Shown: in pieces, positions 8,972 through 16,987 of the stretch
Numbering within the stretch: position 1 is the first letter of the stretch
Layout of the letters: each line of letters begins with the position of its first letter
Origin: CAZBWP01 sp964630265
GTDB taxonomy: Bacteria > Pseudomonadota > Alphaproteobacteria > Rhodospirillales > Defluviicoccaceae
Length of the DNA: 26,670 nucleotides
Assembly: GCA_964630265.1 (NCBI GenBank)
Contig: CAZVRW010000043.1
Span: forward strand, 1-26,670
Reading direction: 5' to 3'
Position numbers and translations under genes: made by a program
The notes under the pieces: generated by a model
Seen by the model: only the letters and a program-made list of their open reading frames with translations
Database searches by the model: none
What the model was told of the DNA's origin: nothing

Positions 8972-10129
8972 CTACCGCAATGGCGCCGAAGCGCCGCTGC
9001 CCGGCTCCGGGGACGCGGCGTCCGTCGCCGGCACCGGAAAGCGGATCGGCTGGCGCTTGCGGCCCCAGGTGCCCGGCGCGCCGTCGAACACCCCGGCGCA
9101 CGCCGTGCCACACCATTGGCAGCGTCCGGCCTCGTCCAGGTGCCAGTCGGTGAGATCGTACCAGTCGCGGCCGATGACGACGCGACCGCAGCCGGAGCAT
9201 AGCGTCGAGTCGCCGGCCCGATCGTGGACGTTGCCGGTGTAGGCGTAGCGGACGCCCGCCTGCATGGCGATGCGCCGCGCCCGCGACAGCGTCGCCGCCG
9301 GTGTCGGCGGGATATCCAGCATCTTCCAGTCGGGATGGAACGCCGAGAAGTGCAGCGGCACGTCCGGTCCCAGGTTGGTGACCACCCACTCGGCGAGCGC
9401 CGTCAATTCCGCGTCGGAGTCGTTCTTGCCGGGGATCAGCAGCGTCGTGATCTCCAGCCAGACGGACGTCTCGCGCTGCAGGTAGAGGAGCGTGTCGAGC
9501 ACGGGAGCCAACCGCGCGCTGCACAGTTCGGCGTAGAAGTCCTCGGTGAACGCCTTGAGGTCGACGTTGGCGGCGTCCATGTGCGCGAAGAACTCGCGCC
9601 GCGCCTCCGGGCAGATGTAACCGGCGGTCACCGCCACCGTGCGGAGGCCGCGCGCGTGACACGCCTTGGCCGTGTCGACGGCATATTCGAGGAAGATCAC
9701 TGGATCATTGTAGGTGAAGGCGACGCTGCGGCAACCGGTGCGCTCCGCCGCCTCGGCGATCATCTCCGGCGTCGCCCGTGAGGTCAGGCTGTGCATCTCG
9801 CGGGACTTCGAGATATCCCAGTTCTGGCAGAACTTGCACGTCAGGTTGCAGCCGGCCGTCCCGAACGACAGGACGGGTGTCCCCGGAAGGAAGTGATTGA
9901 GCGGCTTTTTTTCGATCGGGTCGATGCAGAAGCCGCTCGACCGCCCGTAGGTGGTGAGGACAATCCGGTTGTCCTCGCGCGCGCGAACGAAGCACAGGCC
10001 CCGCTGTCCCTCGTGCAGCTTACAGACCCGAGGACAGACGTCGCACTGCACGCGGCCGTCGGGCAACGCATGCCAATAACGGCCGGGAAAGGCGATGTCG
10101 AAGCGTTCAGGCGTGATCGTGTCGGGCAT
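8972..10129 (-). CDS. amrS: AmmeMemoRadiSam system radical SAM enzyme
   Basis: This 385-residue radical SAM protein is the PflA-related AmrS family. The iron-sulfur motif CNLTCKFCQNWDIS gives CxxxCxxC at 94, 98 and 101. An N-terminal cysteine cluster (29, 32, 36, 46; CDVCPRVC...GLC) and a C-terminal zinc-ribbon-like set (311, 314, 337, 340, 344) frame the core. IEKKPLNHFLPG (72-83) is typical of the family. It should cleave S-adenosylmethionine to start a radical reaction in the cytoplasm; the substrate is not known to me. It is divergent from the amrB-amrA fusion across 91 bp, as expected for this three-part system. GAGGAG lies about 6 bases before ATG 10129. The downstream same-strand genes encode the beta-helix and AsnB-like proteins. 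Confidence 0.95.
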   Translation of the reverse strand: MPDTITPERFDIAFPGRYWHALPDGRVQCDVCPRVCKLHEGQRGLCFVRAREDNRIVLTTYGRSSGFCIDPIEKKPLNHFLPGTPVLSFGTAGCNLTCKFCQNWDISKSREMHSLTSRATPEMIAEAAERTGCRSVAFTYNDPVIFLEYAVDTAKACHARGLRTVAVTAGYICPEARREFFAHMDAANVDLKAFTEDFYAELCSARLAPVLDTLLYLQRETSVWLEITTLLIPGKNDSDAELTALAEWVVTNLGPDVPLHFSAFHPDWKMLDIPPTPAATLSRARRIAMQAGVRYAYTGNVHDRAGDSTLCSGCGRVVIGRDWYDLTDWHLDEAGRCQWCGTACAGVFDGAPGTWGRKRQPIRFPVPATDAASPEPGSGASAPLR

Positions 10130-10167
10130 CTCGGACTCCTCGCGGGCGGGCCACCGCGAAAACGGGC

Positions 10168-10212
10168 TGCCAGCCCCGCGCCTCCATGATTATAATACTA
10201 TAGCACAAGGAG
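10168..10212. promoter_or_regulatory. Candidate divergent promoter between amrS and amrB-amrA
   Basis: The 91-bp gap between the two divergent starts contains one AT-rich patch in otherwise very GC-rich DNA. ATTATAAT at 10189-10196 is a perfect palindrome, so it reads TATAAT on both strands: 10191-10196 on plus and 10194-10189 on minus. This places a consensus -10 in each direction, with a roughly 18-base leader for the plus gene and about 50 bases for the minus gene. No good -35 box is seen at 17 bp on either side. An AAGGAG ribosome site (10207-10212) follows for the plus gene. Confidence 0.45.
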
Positions 10213-10220
10213 CCTTGCGT

Positions 10221-11714
10221 ATGAGCCATGTCAGGCATGCCGCTGTCGCCGGAATGTTCTATCCGGAGTCCGCCGGCGCCCTGAGCGCCGCGGTCCGGGG
10301 CCACCTTGCGACCGCTGCTGCGACCGCCGCTGCAACCGGTGCCGCCGGTGCCGACACGCCGGCCCCGAAGGCGATCATCGCCCCGCACGCCGGCTATATC
10401 TACTCGGGGGCCATCGCCGCCCAGGCCTATGCCCGTTTCGTGCCGATCGCCGCGCGGGTGCGACGCGTCGTGCTGCTCGGTCCCTGCCACCGCGTCGCCG
10501 TCCGCGGGCTGGCGGTCAGCAGTAGCGATGCCTTCGAGACGCCGCTCGGCCGCCTCGCGGTCGACGCCGCGGCGCGCACCGCCATCCTGGCGCTGCCACA
10601 GGTGAAGGTCTTCGATGCCACCCACGCCGAGGAGCACAGCCTGGAGGTGCAGCTGCCGTTCATGCAGGAGGTGTTCGGCGACGTCGCCATCGTGCCGCTG
10701 GTGGTGGGCGAGGCCACGGCGGACGAGGTGGCCGAGGTCATCGACCGGTTGTGGGACGGCGACGAAACGGTGTTCGTCATCAGCTCGGACCTCAGCCATT
10801 TCCTCGACGATCAGCGGGCACGGGCGCTGGATGCCCGGACGTGCGCCGCCATCGAGCGGCTCGATCCGGACGCCATCGGCACCGATCAGGCGTGCGGGCG
10901 TGTGCCGATCACCGGCATGCTGACGGTGGCGCGGCGCCGCGGCCTCAGGGTGACCACCCTCGACCTGGGCAACTCCGGCGACACCGCCGGCGACCGGCGC
11001 CGCGTCGTCGGCTACGGCGCCTGGATGTTCACCGAACCCGCCACCCGGCCGCGCCCGGGCACGGCGGAGGGGGAGGTCCAGCGGGAAACCGAGCGGGATG
11101 GTGGCGTCGCCGCCGCGACGCAGACTCTGCTGAATCGACATGGCGCCGCGCTGCTGCACCTCGCCGCCGCGTCGATCCGCTCAGGCCTCGAACGCGGACG
11201 GGGGCTCGCCTGCGATCCGGGGGAGCATCCGGCGGACCTGCGGGGCGAGGGTGCCAGTTTCGTGACGTTGCACCGGGAGGGGCGATTACGCGGCTGCATC
11301 GGCTCACCGACGGCGCGCCAGTCGCTGGTCCAGGACGTTGCGGCGAATGCCTATGCGGCCGCCTTCGCCGATCGCCGCTTCCCGCCGCTGACCGCCGACG
11401 AGACCGCGGATCTGGCGTTGTCGGTGTCGGTGCTGAGCCCGCCGGACGAGCTGGTGTTCGCCACCGAGCGGGAGCTGCTGGCGCTGTTGCGGCCCGGGCA
11501 CGACGGCCTGATCATCGACGGCGGCGGGCGCGGCGCGCTGTTCCTGCCGCAGGTGTGGGCCTCGCTGCCCGATCCGGCGGCGTTCCTCGGGCACCTGAAG
11601 CAGAAGGCCGGCCTGGACGCCGGCACGTGGACGGGTGACCTGCGGGCATGGCGGTTCCACAGCGTCGCGGTGACGTCCACCGATCTTGCCGATCCGGCCG
11701 CGCTATGGCGTTGA
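10221..11714 (+). CDS. amrB: AmmeMemoRadiSam fusion: AmrB (Memo-like) + AmrA (AMMECR1)
   Basis: This 497-residue protein joins two parts of the AmmeMemoRadiSam system. Residues about 4-272 are the Memo-like (AmrB) domain, related to metal dioxygenases, with putative metal ligands in APHAGYIYSG (His56), LLGPCHR (His90) and ACGRVPITG (Cys225), matching the His/His/Cys set of Memo proteins. A polar linker (about 273-300) leads to the AMMECR1 (AmrA) domain at about 305-485 with its hallmark LRGCIG (356-361). ATG 10221 is chosen over upstream frames because AAGGAG lies 8 bases before it and the domain starts at once. An Ala/Thr-rich stretch at 30-48 looks like a low-complexity insert. The gene diverges from amrS and is followed after 31 bp by a molybdenum hydroxylase gene. 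Confidence 0.95.
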   Translation: MSHVRHAAVAGMFYPESAGALSAAVRGHLATAAATAAATGAAGADTPAPKAIIAPHAGYIYSGAIAAQAYARFVPIAARVRRVVLLGPCHRVAVRGLAVSSSDAFETPLGRLAVDAAARTAILALPQVKVFDATHAEEHSLEVQLPFMQEVFGDVAIVPLVVGEATADEVAEVIDRLWDGDETVFVISSDLSHFLDDQRARALDARTCAAIERLDPDAIGTDQACGRVPITGMLTVARRRGLRVTTLDLGNSGDTAGDRRRVVGYGAWMFTEPATRPRPGTAEGEVQRETERDGGVAAATQTLLNRHGAALLHLAAASIRSGLERGRGLACDPGEHPADLRGEGASFVTLHREGRLRGCIGSPTARQSLVQDVAANAYAAAFADRRFPPLTADETADLALSVSVLSPPDELVFATERELLALLRPGHDGLIIDGGGRGALFLPQVWASLPDPAAFLGHLKQKAGLDAGTWTGDLRAWRFHSVAVTSTDLADPAALWR

Positions 11715-11745
11715 GCCCCAGACGCCGCACGGCGGAGGCCGCGTG

Positions 11746-14115
11746 ATGGGCCGGTTCGGGCTGGGGCAGCCGGTGCGGCGCACCGAGGATCCGCGGCTGC
11801 TCACCGGGCGCGGTTGCTACGCGGCCGACGTGTCTCTGCCGGGTCAGGTCCACGCCGTCTTCTTGCGCGCGCAAGACGCCCATGCCGAGATTATCGGCAT
11901 CGACACCACCGCCGCGGCGCATGCGCCGGGGGTGCTGGCGGTGCTGACCGCCGCCGAGGTGGCTGCGGACGGACTCGGCGATTGTCCCTGCGCGGTGCCG
12001 GTGTTCGACCGCGCCGGCGACCCGTTGCCGGCCCCCGGCCGCCGGCTCCTGGCGCGCGAGCGGGTGCGGTTCGCCGGCGAGCCGATCGCCATGATCGTCG
12101 CCGAAACCCGCGATGCCGCCACAGCCGCGGCGGCGCTGATCCACATCGATCTGCGGCCGCTGCCGGCGGTGGCAACGATCGACGCCGCGTGCGCCGGCGA
12201 CGCGCCACAGCTCTGGGAAGGCGCGCCCGACAACATGGCGCTGTTCTGGGAGCGGGGCGACGCGGCCGCCGTCGACGCCGCGTTTGCCACGGCCGCGCGC
12301 TCGGTCACCCTCGACGTGGTCAACAATCGGGTCGTCGCCTGTGCGCTGGAGCCCCGCGCCACCGTCGGCGCCTATGAGGCCGCGAGCGGTCGCTATACGC
12401 TCTGGACTTCGTGCCAGGGCGCGCACGTCATCAAGACGACGCTGGCACAGCACACCCTGCGGGTGCCGGAGGAGAGCATCCGGGTCCTCGTCGGCGATGT
12501 CGGCGGCGCCTTCGGCGCCAAGTTCGCGCATTACCCGGAAGAGGCGTTGACCCTGTGGGCGGCGAAGCGCGTCGGCCGGCCGGTGAAATGGGTCGCCACC
12601 CGGCGCGAGACGTTCCTCGGCGACGTCCACGGGCGCGATCACCTGAGCCGCATCGCCGGCGCGTTCGACGCCGATGGCCGACTGCTGGCGCTCCGGATCC
12701 GGACGCGCGCCAACCTGGGCGCCTACCTCAATTATTTCGCGCCGGCGATCCCCTCGCAGATGATGGGCTGCATGCTCACCGGTGTCTACGCCGTGCCGGC
12801 GATCCATGCCACGTGTGAAGGCGTCTACACCAACACCACCCCGGTGGACGCCTACCGCGGCGCCGGCCGACCGGAGGCGACCTATCTGCTCGAGCGCTTC
12901 ATCGAACATGCCGGCCGGGCGTTGGGATTGACGGCCGAAGACATCCGCCGGCGCAATTTCATCCGCCCCGAGCAAATGCCGTACACCTCGCCCATGGGCC
13001 CGACCTATGATACCGGCGACTTCGCGGCCCGCATGGAGGCGGCGCTTGCCGCCGCCGACCGGACCGGCTTCGCGGCGCGGCGCAGCGAGGCGGCGGCGCG
13101 CGGCCGGCTGCGGGGCATGGGCCTGTCCACCTATATCGAGATTTGCGGCTTCGATGCCGAGACCGCGTCGATCCGCTTCACCGAGGACGATCGCATCGAG
13201 GTGCTGATCGGCACCCAGTCCTCGGGCCAGGGGCACGAGACGGCCTATGCCCAGATCGCCGCCGACGGGCTCGGCGTGCCGCTGGAGCGGGTGCAAGTGA
13301 TCCAGGGCGACACCGACCGCATCGCCACCGGCAAGGGCACGGGCGGCTCGCGCTCGCTGCCGGTGGGCGGCCCGGCGGTGCAGAACGCGGTGGCGGCGGT
13401 AATCGCCCGCGGCCGCGTCGTCGCCGCCCGGCTGCTGCAGACGACGCCCGAGCGGGTCAGCTTCGACGACGGCCGCTTCAGCGTCGACGGCGGCGCGCGC
13501 GGCTTCTCGGTGCTGGAGTTGGCCCGGGCGGCGCGCGCCCCGGACAACCGGCCGCCGCCGCACACGCCGGGCCATGGCGGGGGCGAGAGTGACGGCGAGG
13601 TCGCGGACCTGGATGCCGATGCCCGCTTCCGCATCGCCGCGTCGACGTTTCCCAACGGCTGTCACGCCTGCGAGGTGGAGATCGACCCGGAGACCGGCGA
13701 GACGGCCATCGTCGGCTACTGGGTGGTCGACGACTTCGGCACCGTGGTCAATCCGCTGCTGCTGACCGGGCAGGTGCATGGCGGCATCGTCCAGGGGATC
13801 GGTCAGGCGCTGATGGAGCACGCGGTCTTCGACGCGGCGACCGGCCGACCGCTGGCGACGTCGTTCGGCGATTATGCCCTGCCCCATGCAACCGACGCGC
13901 CGGACATGGCGGTGGCGTTCGAGGGCATTCCGTGCGCCACCCATCCGCTCGGCATCAAGGGGGCTGGCGAAGCCGGGACCATCGCCGCCTGCCCGGCAGT
14001 GATCAACGCCGTGCTCGACGCCCTCGCCCCCCATGGGGTAACAACCATCGACATGCCGGCAACGCCGGAAGCCATCTGGCGCGCCCTCGCCGCCGCACCC
14101 GGAGAGAGCCCTTGA
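11746..14115 (+). CDS. Molybdenum hydroxylase large subunit (CoxL / aldehyde-oxidase-like, form II motif)
   Basis: The 789-residue protein is a complete molybdopterin-cytosine-dinucleotide-binding large subunit of the xanthine dehydrogenase/CO dehydrogenase family. The N-terminal a/b-hammerhead domain covers about 12-125. The active-site loop is AYRGAGR (369-375), the form II type, not the AYXCSFR loop of true CO dehydrogenases. SSGQGHETAYAQ (492-503) matches cofactor binding, and GIKGAGEAG (736-744) carries the catalytic Glu742. It probably hydroxylates an aldehyde or N-heterocycle. Unusually, no FAD (CoxM) or 2Fe-2S (CoxS) subunit is encoded nearby, so electrons must leave through distant partners. 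ATG 11746 has GGAGG 7 bases upstream. It follows the amrB-amrA gene by 31 bp and overlaps or abuts cysQ. Confidence 0.93.
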   Translation: MGRFGLGQPVRRTEDPRLLTGRGCYAADVSLPGQVHAVFLRAQDAHAEIIGIDTTAAAHAPGVLAVLTAAEVAADGLGDCPCAVPVFDRAGDPLPAPGRRLLARERVRFAGEPIAMIVAETRDAATAAAALIHIDLRPLPAVATIDAACAGDAPQLWEGAPDNMALFWERGDAAAVDAAFATAARSVTLDVVNNRVVACALEPRATVGAYEAASGRYTLWTSCQGAHVIKTTLAQHTLRVPEESIRVLVGDVGGAFGAKFAHYPEEALTLWAAKRVGRPVKWVATRRETFLGDVHGRDHLSRIAGAFDADGRLLALRIRTRANLGAYLNYFAPAIPSQMMGCMLTGVYAVPAIHATCEGVYTNTTPVDAYRGAGRPEATYLLERFIEHAGRALGLTAEDIRRRNFIRPEQMPYTSPMGPTYDTGDFAARMEAALAAADRTGFAARRSEAAARGRLRGMGLSTYIEICGFDAETASIRFTEDDRIEVLIGTQSSGQGHETAYAQIAADGLGVPLERVQVIQGDTDRIATGKGTGGSRSLPVGGPAVQNAVAAVIARGRVVAARLLQTTPERVSFDDGRFSVDGGARGFSVLELARAARAPDNRPPPHTPGHGGGESDGEVADLDADARFRIAASTFPNGCHACEVEIDPETGETAIVGYWVVDDFGTVVNPLLLTGQVHGGIVQGIGQALMEHAVFDAATGRPLATSFGDYALPHATDAPDMAVAFEGIPCATHPLGIKGAGEAGTIAACPAVINAVLDALAPHGVTTIDMPATPEAIWRALAAAPGESP

Positions 14116-14888
14116 CCGTCACCATGACTGCCGACCTCGTCGACCGGATTCGCGACATCGCCGAGCGCGCCGGCCGCACCATTCTCGAGGTCTATCACTC
14201 GGACTTCGCGGTCGAGAGCAAGGACGACAACTCGCCCGTCACCGCCGCCGACCAGCGCGCCGAGGCGCTGATCCTGGCCGCCCTGCGCGCCGAGGTGAAC
14301 GACACTTGGCCGATCGTCGCCGAGGAGGCGGTGGCGGCCGGCGATATTCCGGTGGTCGGAGACGGACCCTTCTGGCTGGTTGATCCGCTGGATGGCACCA
14401 AGGAGTTCGTGTCGCGGCGCGGCGAATACACGGTGAACATCGCGCTGATCGAGGATGGCCGCCCGCAACTCGGCATCGTCCACGCGCCGGCGCTAGGCGC
14501 GAGCTATTGGGGCAGCCCCCTCGGGGCGTTCGCCGCGGACGGCAAGGGAACGCGGACGATCCATTGCCGACCGATGCCCGAGCACGGCCTGATCGCCGTC
14601 GCCAGCCGCTCGCACCGCACACCGGAGACCGATGCCATCCTCGCCCGCTACGACGTCGCCGAAGCGATCTCGTCGGGCAGTTCCATCAAGTTCTGCCTGG
14701 TCGCCGAGGGCCGCGCCGATCTCTATCCGCGCACCGGCCGGACCATGGAATGGGACACCGCCGCCGGCCATGCCGTCGTCCACTTCGCCGGCGGCCGCGT
14801 CACCACCCTCGACGGCGGCGCCTTCTTCTACGGCAAGCCGGGGTTCGAGAACCCGTCCTTCGTCGTTTTCGGCGCAGCGCGGCGCTGA
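14112..14888 (+). CDS. cysQ: 3'(2'),5'-bisphosphate nucleotidase CysQ
   Basis: This protein (258 residues from TTG 14112) belongs to the inositol-monophosphatase-like superfamily and matches CysQ, which hydrolyses 3'-phosphoadenosine 5'-phosphate to AMP and so supports sulfate assimilation. Metal and catalytic motifs visible are IVAEEA, WLVDPLDGTKEFV and MEWDTAAGHAV. The start is uncertain. TTG 14112 shares bases with the upstream stop codon (TTGA) and has GGAG at a proper distance, so it would be translationally coupled. ATG 14124 is four codons inside but has no close ribosome site. It lies between the CoxL-like gene and the Sua5-type gene in the plus-strand run. Confidence 0.94.
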   Translation: MTVTMTADLVDRIRDIAERAGRTILEVYHSDFAVESKDDNSPVTAADQRAEALILAALRAEVNDTWPIVAEEAVAAGDIPVVGDGPFWLVDPLDGTKEFVSRRGEYTVNIALIEDGRPQLGIVHAPALGASYWGSPLGAFAADGKGTRTIHCRPMPEHGLIAVASRSHRTPETDAILARYDVAEAISSGSSIKFCLVAEGRADLYPRTGRTMEWDTAAGHAVVHFAGGRVTTLDGGAFFYGKPGFENPSFVVFGAARR

Positions 14889-14916
14889 GGGGCCGGAGGC
14901 ACCGAAGGGCGAGCGG

Positions 14917-15921
14917 GTGAGCGCGCGCATCGCCTCGCCGGAGCACATCGCGGCGGCCGCGGCGGCGATCCGGGCCGGGCGGCTGGTGGCGTTCCCGACG
15001 GAAACGGTCTACGGCCTCGGCGCCGACGCGACCAACGATGCCGCCGTTGCCGCCGTCTTCGAGGCCAAGGACCGGCCACGTTTCAATCCCCTGATCGTCC
15101 ACGTGCCGACCCTCGCCGACGCCGAGGCGCTGGCGGTGTTCGACGAGCGGGCGCGGGCGCTCGGCCACCGCTTCTGGCCGGGCCCGCTGACCTTGGTGCT
15201 GCGGCGGCGGGAGGCGAGCGGACTCTCGCTGTTGCTCAGCGCCGGGCTGCCGACGGTGGCGCTGCGGGTGCCGAACCACCCGGTGGCCGCGACGTTCCTG
15301 CGCGCCTGCGGACGACCGGTGGCGGCACCGAGCGCCAACATCGCGGGACGGCTCAGCCCGACCACGGCGGCGCACGTGATCGCGGCCTTCGACGACCGGC
15401 TGGCGATGCTGCTGGACGGCGGGCCGTGCCCGGTCGGCCTCGAGTCGACGGTGATCGATGCGACGGCCGAGCCGCCCCGCGTGCTGCGCCTCGGCGGCCT
15501 CGCCGTGGAGGCGGTGGAGCGGCTGATCGGCCCGGTGGCGGTGGCCCAGGCCGGCGACGCCGTGCAGGCGCCGGGCATGCTCAGCCGCCACTACGCGCCC
15601 TCGATCCCGCTGCGCTGCTATGCGATGGCGCCGCTGCCGGGCGAGGCCTTCCTCGGCTTCGGGCCGGAGACGCCCGACGCCGATCTCAATCTCAGCGCCG
15701 CCGGCGACATCCGCGAGGCGGCGGCCAACCTGTTCCGCATGCTGCACGCCCTGGACCAGCCGACCTTCACCGGCATCGCCGTGGCGCCGGTGCCGGAAAT
15801 GGGCCTCGGCCGGGCGATCAATGACCGGCTGCGCCGCGCCGCGGCGGCGTCACGACCGGCCGACGACTGGCTCGATCGCGGTCCATCGGGCCCGTGCGTG
15901 CTGCCGGACGAGGACCCATAG
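14917..15921 (+). CDS. L-threonylcarbamoyladenylate synthase (Sua5/YrdC type)
   Basis: This 334-residue enzyme makes threonylcarbamoyl-AMP from threonine, bicarbonate and ATP, the first step towards t6A at position 37 of ANN-decoding tRNAs. The YrdC domain spans about residues 8-195, with FPTETVYGLGADA, the K-x-R motif in AKDRPRFNPL (Lys51, Arg53) and the later SANIAGR (SxN). A linker containing PGMLSRHYAPS leads to the Sua5 C-terminal domain, so it is the long Sua5 form, not the short TsaC form. GTG 14917 is chosen with GAAGGG about 7 bases upstream; it begins 28 bp after cysQ. It ends 18 bp from the convergent arginase gene. Confidence 0.95.
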   Translation: MSARIASPEHIAAAAAAIRAGRLVAFPTETVYGLGADATNDAAVAAVFEAKDRPRFNPLIVHVPTLADAEALAVFDERARALGHRFWPGPLTLVLRRREASGLSLLLSAGLPTVALRVPNHPVAATFLRACGRPVAAPSANIAGRLSPTTAAHVIAAFDDRLAMLLDGGPCPVGLESTVIDATAEPPRVLRLGGLAVEAVERLIGPVAVAQAGDAVQAPGMLSRHYAPSIPLRCYAMAPLPGEAFLGFGPETPDADLNLSAAGDIREAAANLFRMLHALDQPTFTGIAVAPVPEMGLGRAINDRLRRAAAASRPADDWLDRGPSGPCVLPDEDP

Positions 15922-15939
15922 ACCGGGCTGTCTGCGCGC

Positions 15940-16872
15940 CTACAGGGTGTCGTGGTGGCGGCAGAGGATCTGCTCGCCGAACAGGCTCTCGACCAGTTCG
16001 ACGATCAGTTGGGCGGTGGCGTTGCGGACGTCGAACGCCGGGTTCAACTCCATAATGTCGAGCGAGCCCAGCAGCCCCGAGTCGTGGATCATCTCCATGC
16101 ACAGCTGGGCCTCGCGATAGGTCGGCCCGCCCGGCACCGTGGTGCCGACGCCGGGGGCGATGGCGGGATCGAGGAAGTCCACGTCGAGGCTGACGTGCAG
16201 GTGGCCGCCGATGGCGGCGAGGCGGCCGAGGGTGGCCTCCATGATCTTCGGCATGCCGACCTCGTCAATGCGCCGCATATCGTGAACGGTAACACCGTTC
16301 TCCCGGACCAGCCGCTTTTCCAGATGATCGATGGAGCGGACACCGAGCAAGGCGATGCGGGAGCGGTCGAGCATGGGATCCAGGGCGCAGAGGCTGGTGA
16401 GCGCCAGCGGGCCGTGACCGGTGACGACGGCCAACGGCATGCCGTGCAGGTTGCCGGTGGGCGTTGTCGCCGGCGTGTTGTAATCGGCGTGGGCGTCGAG
16501 CCAGAGGACCGAGAGCGGCACGCCGCGCGCCGCGCAGCGGGGGGCCAGCGCCGCAATCGAGCCGATGGCCAGAGAATGATCGCCGCCGAGCACGATCGGC
16601 AGGCGGCCCTCGTCGAGGGCGGCGCCCACCAGATCGCGCACCGCGGCGCACCAGGCGGCGACCTCGTCGAGGTGGCGGTAGCCGCCGACCGGCCGCGCCT
16701 CCGGATTGCCCGGACCCGCCAAGTTGCCGAGATCGACCACGGTATGGCCGAGCCGGCCGAGTGCCGTCCCAATCCCGGCGACCCGAAGCGCCTCGGGCCC
16801 CATGGCGGCGCCGCGATGGGCGGCGCCGACATCGGTGGGCGCGCCGATCAACGCGATCGTTGGGCGGTTCAC
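15940..16872 (-). CDS. rocF: Arginase
   Basis: The 310-residue protein is a full-length arginase of the ureohydrolase family, which hydrolyses arginine to ornithine and urea using a binuclear manganese centre. Metal-binding motifs are LGGDHS (His99), DAHADYNTP (Asp126, His128, Asp130) and SLDVDFLDP (Asp230, Asp232). ASN-type arginine contacts (TGNLHGMP) and the terminal MELNP (Glu275) fit arginase better than agmatinase. The start is GTG 16872 (NRPTIALIG is the expected first strand), with GAGG about 9 bases upstream. It lies 115 bp downstream of the SpoIIM-like gene on the same strand; the gap holds a short GC hairpin. No urease or ornithine gene is next to it. Confidence 0.94.
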   Translation of the reverse strand: MNRPTIALIGAPTDVGAAHRGAAMGPEALRVAGIGTALGRLGHTVVDLGNLAGPGNPEARPVGGYRHLDEVAAWCAAVRDLVGAALDEGRLPIVLGGDHSLAIGSIAALAPRCAARGVPLSVLWLDAHADYNTPATTPTGNLHGMPLAVVTGHGPLALTSLCALDPMLDRSRIALLGVRSIDHLEKRLVRENGVTVHDMRRIDEVGMPKIMEATLGRLAAIGGHLHVSLDVDFLDPAIAPGVGTTVPGGPTYREAQLCMEMIHDSGLLGSLDIMELNPAFDVRNATAQLIVELVESLFGEQILCRHHDTL

Positions 16873-16956
16873 ACGGCGGTCCTCGGCCAGATGACGGGAG
16901 GCTGCAACCGCTCAAAAGGCGCGCGGGGACGTTCGTGTCAAGGCCTTGTCGGGATG

Positions 16957-16976
16957 CACGCCGGCGGGTCGGCGTG
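16957..16976. other. Short GC-rich hairpin between SpoIIM-like gene and arginase
   Basis: A perfect 7-bp inverted repeat CACGCCG / CGGCGTG with a 6-base loop lies 11 bases after the SpoIIM-like stop (minus strand). There is no T-run after it, so it is at best a weak or Rho-assisted termination or RNA-stability element. Confidence 0.3.
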
Positions 16977-16987
16977 AGCGCTGCGAC

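Noticed and set aside
11512..14034. Very long open frame on the minus strand opposite the molybdenum hydroxylase
   Set aside because: Its product is a low-complexity Arg/Gly/Asp/His-rich sequence with no family motif, and the plus strand holds a complete enzyme with catalytic motifs. High GC creates such antisense frames.
11746..14115. True aerobic CO dehydrogenase (CoxL form I)
   Set aside because: The active-site loop reads AYRGAGR, not the AYXCSFR loop of form I, and coxM and coxS are missing.
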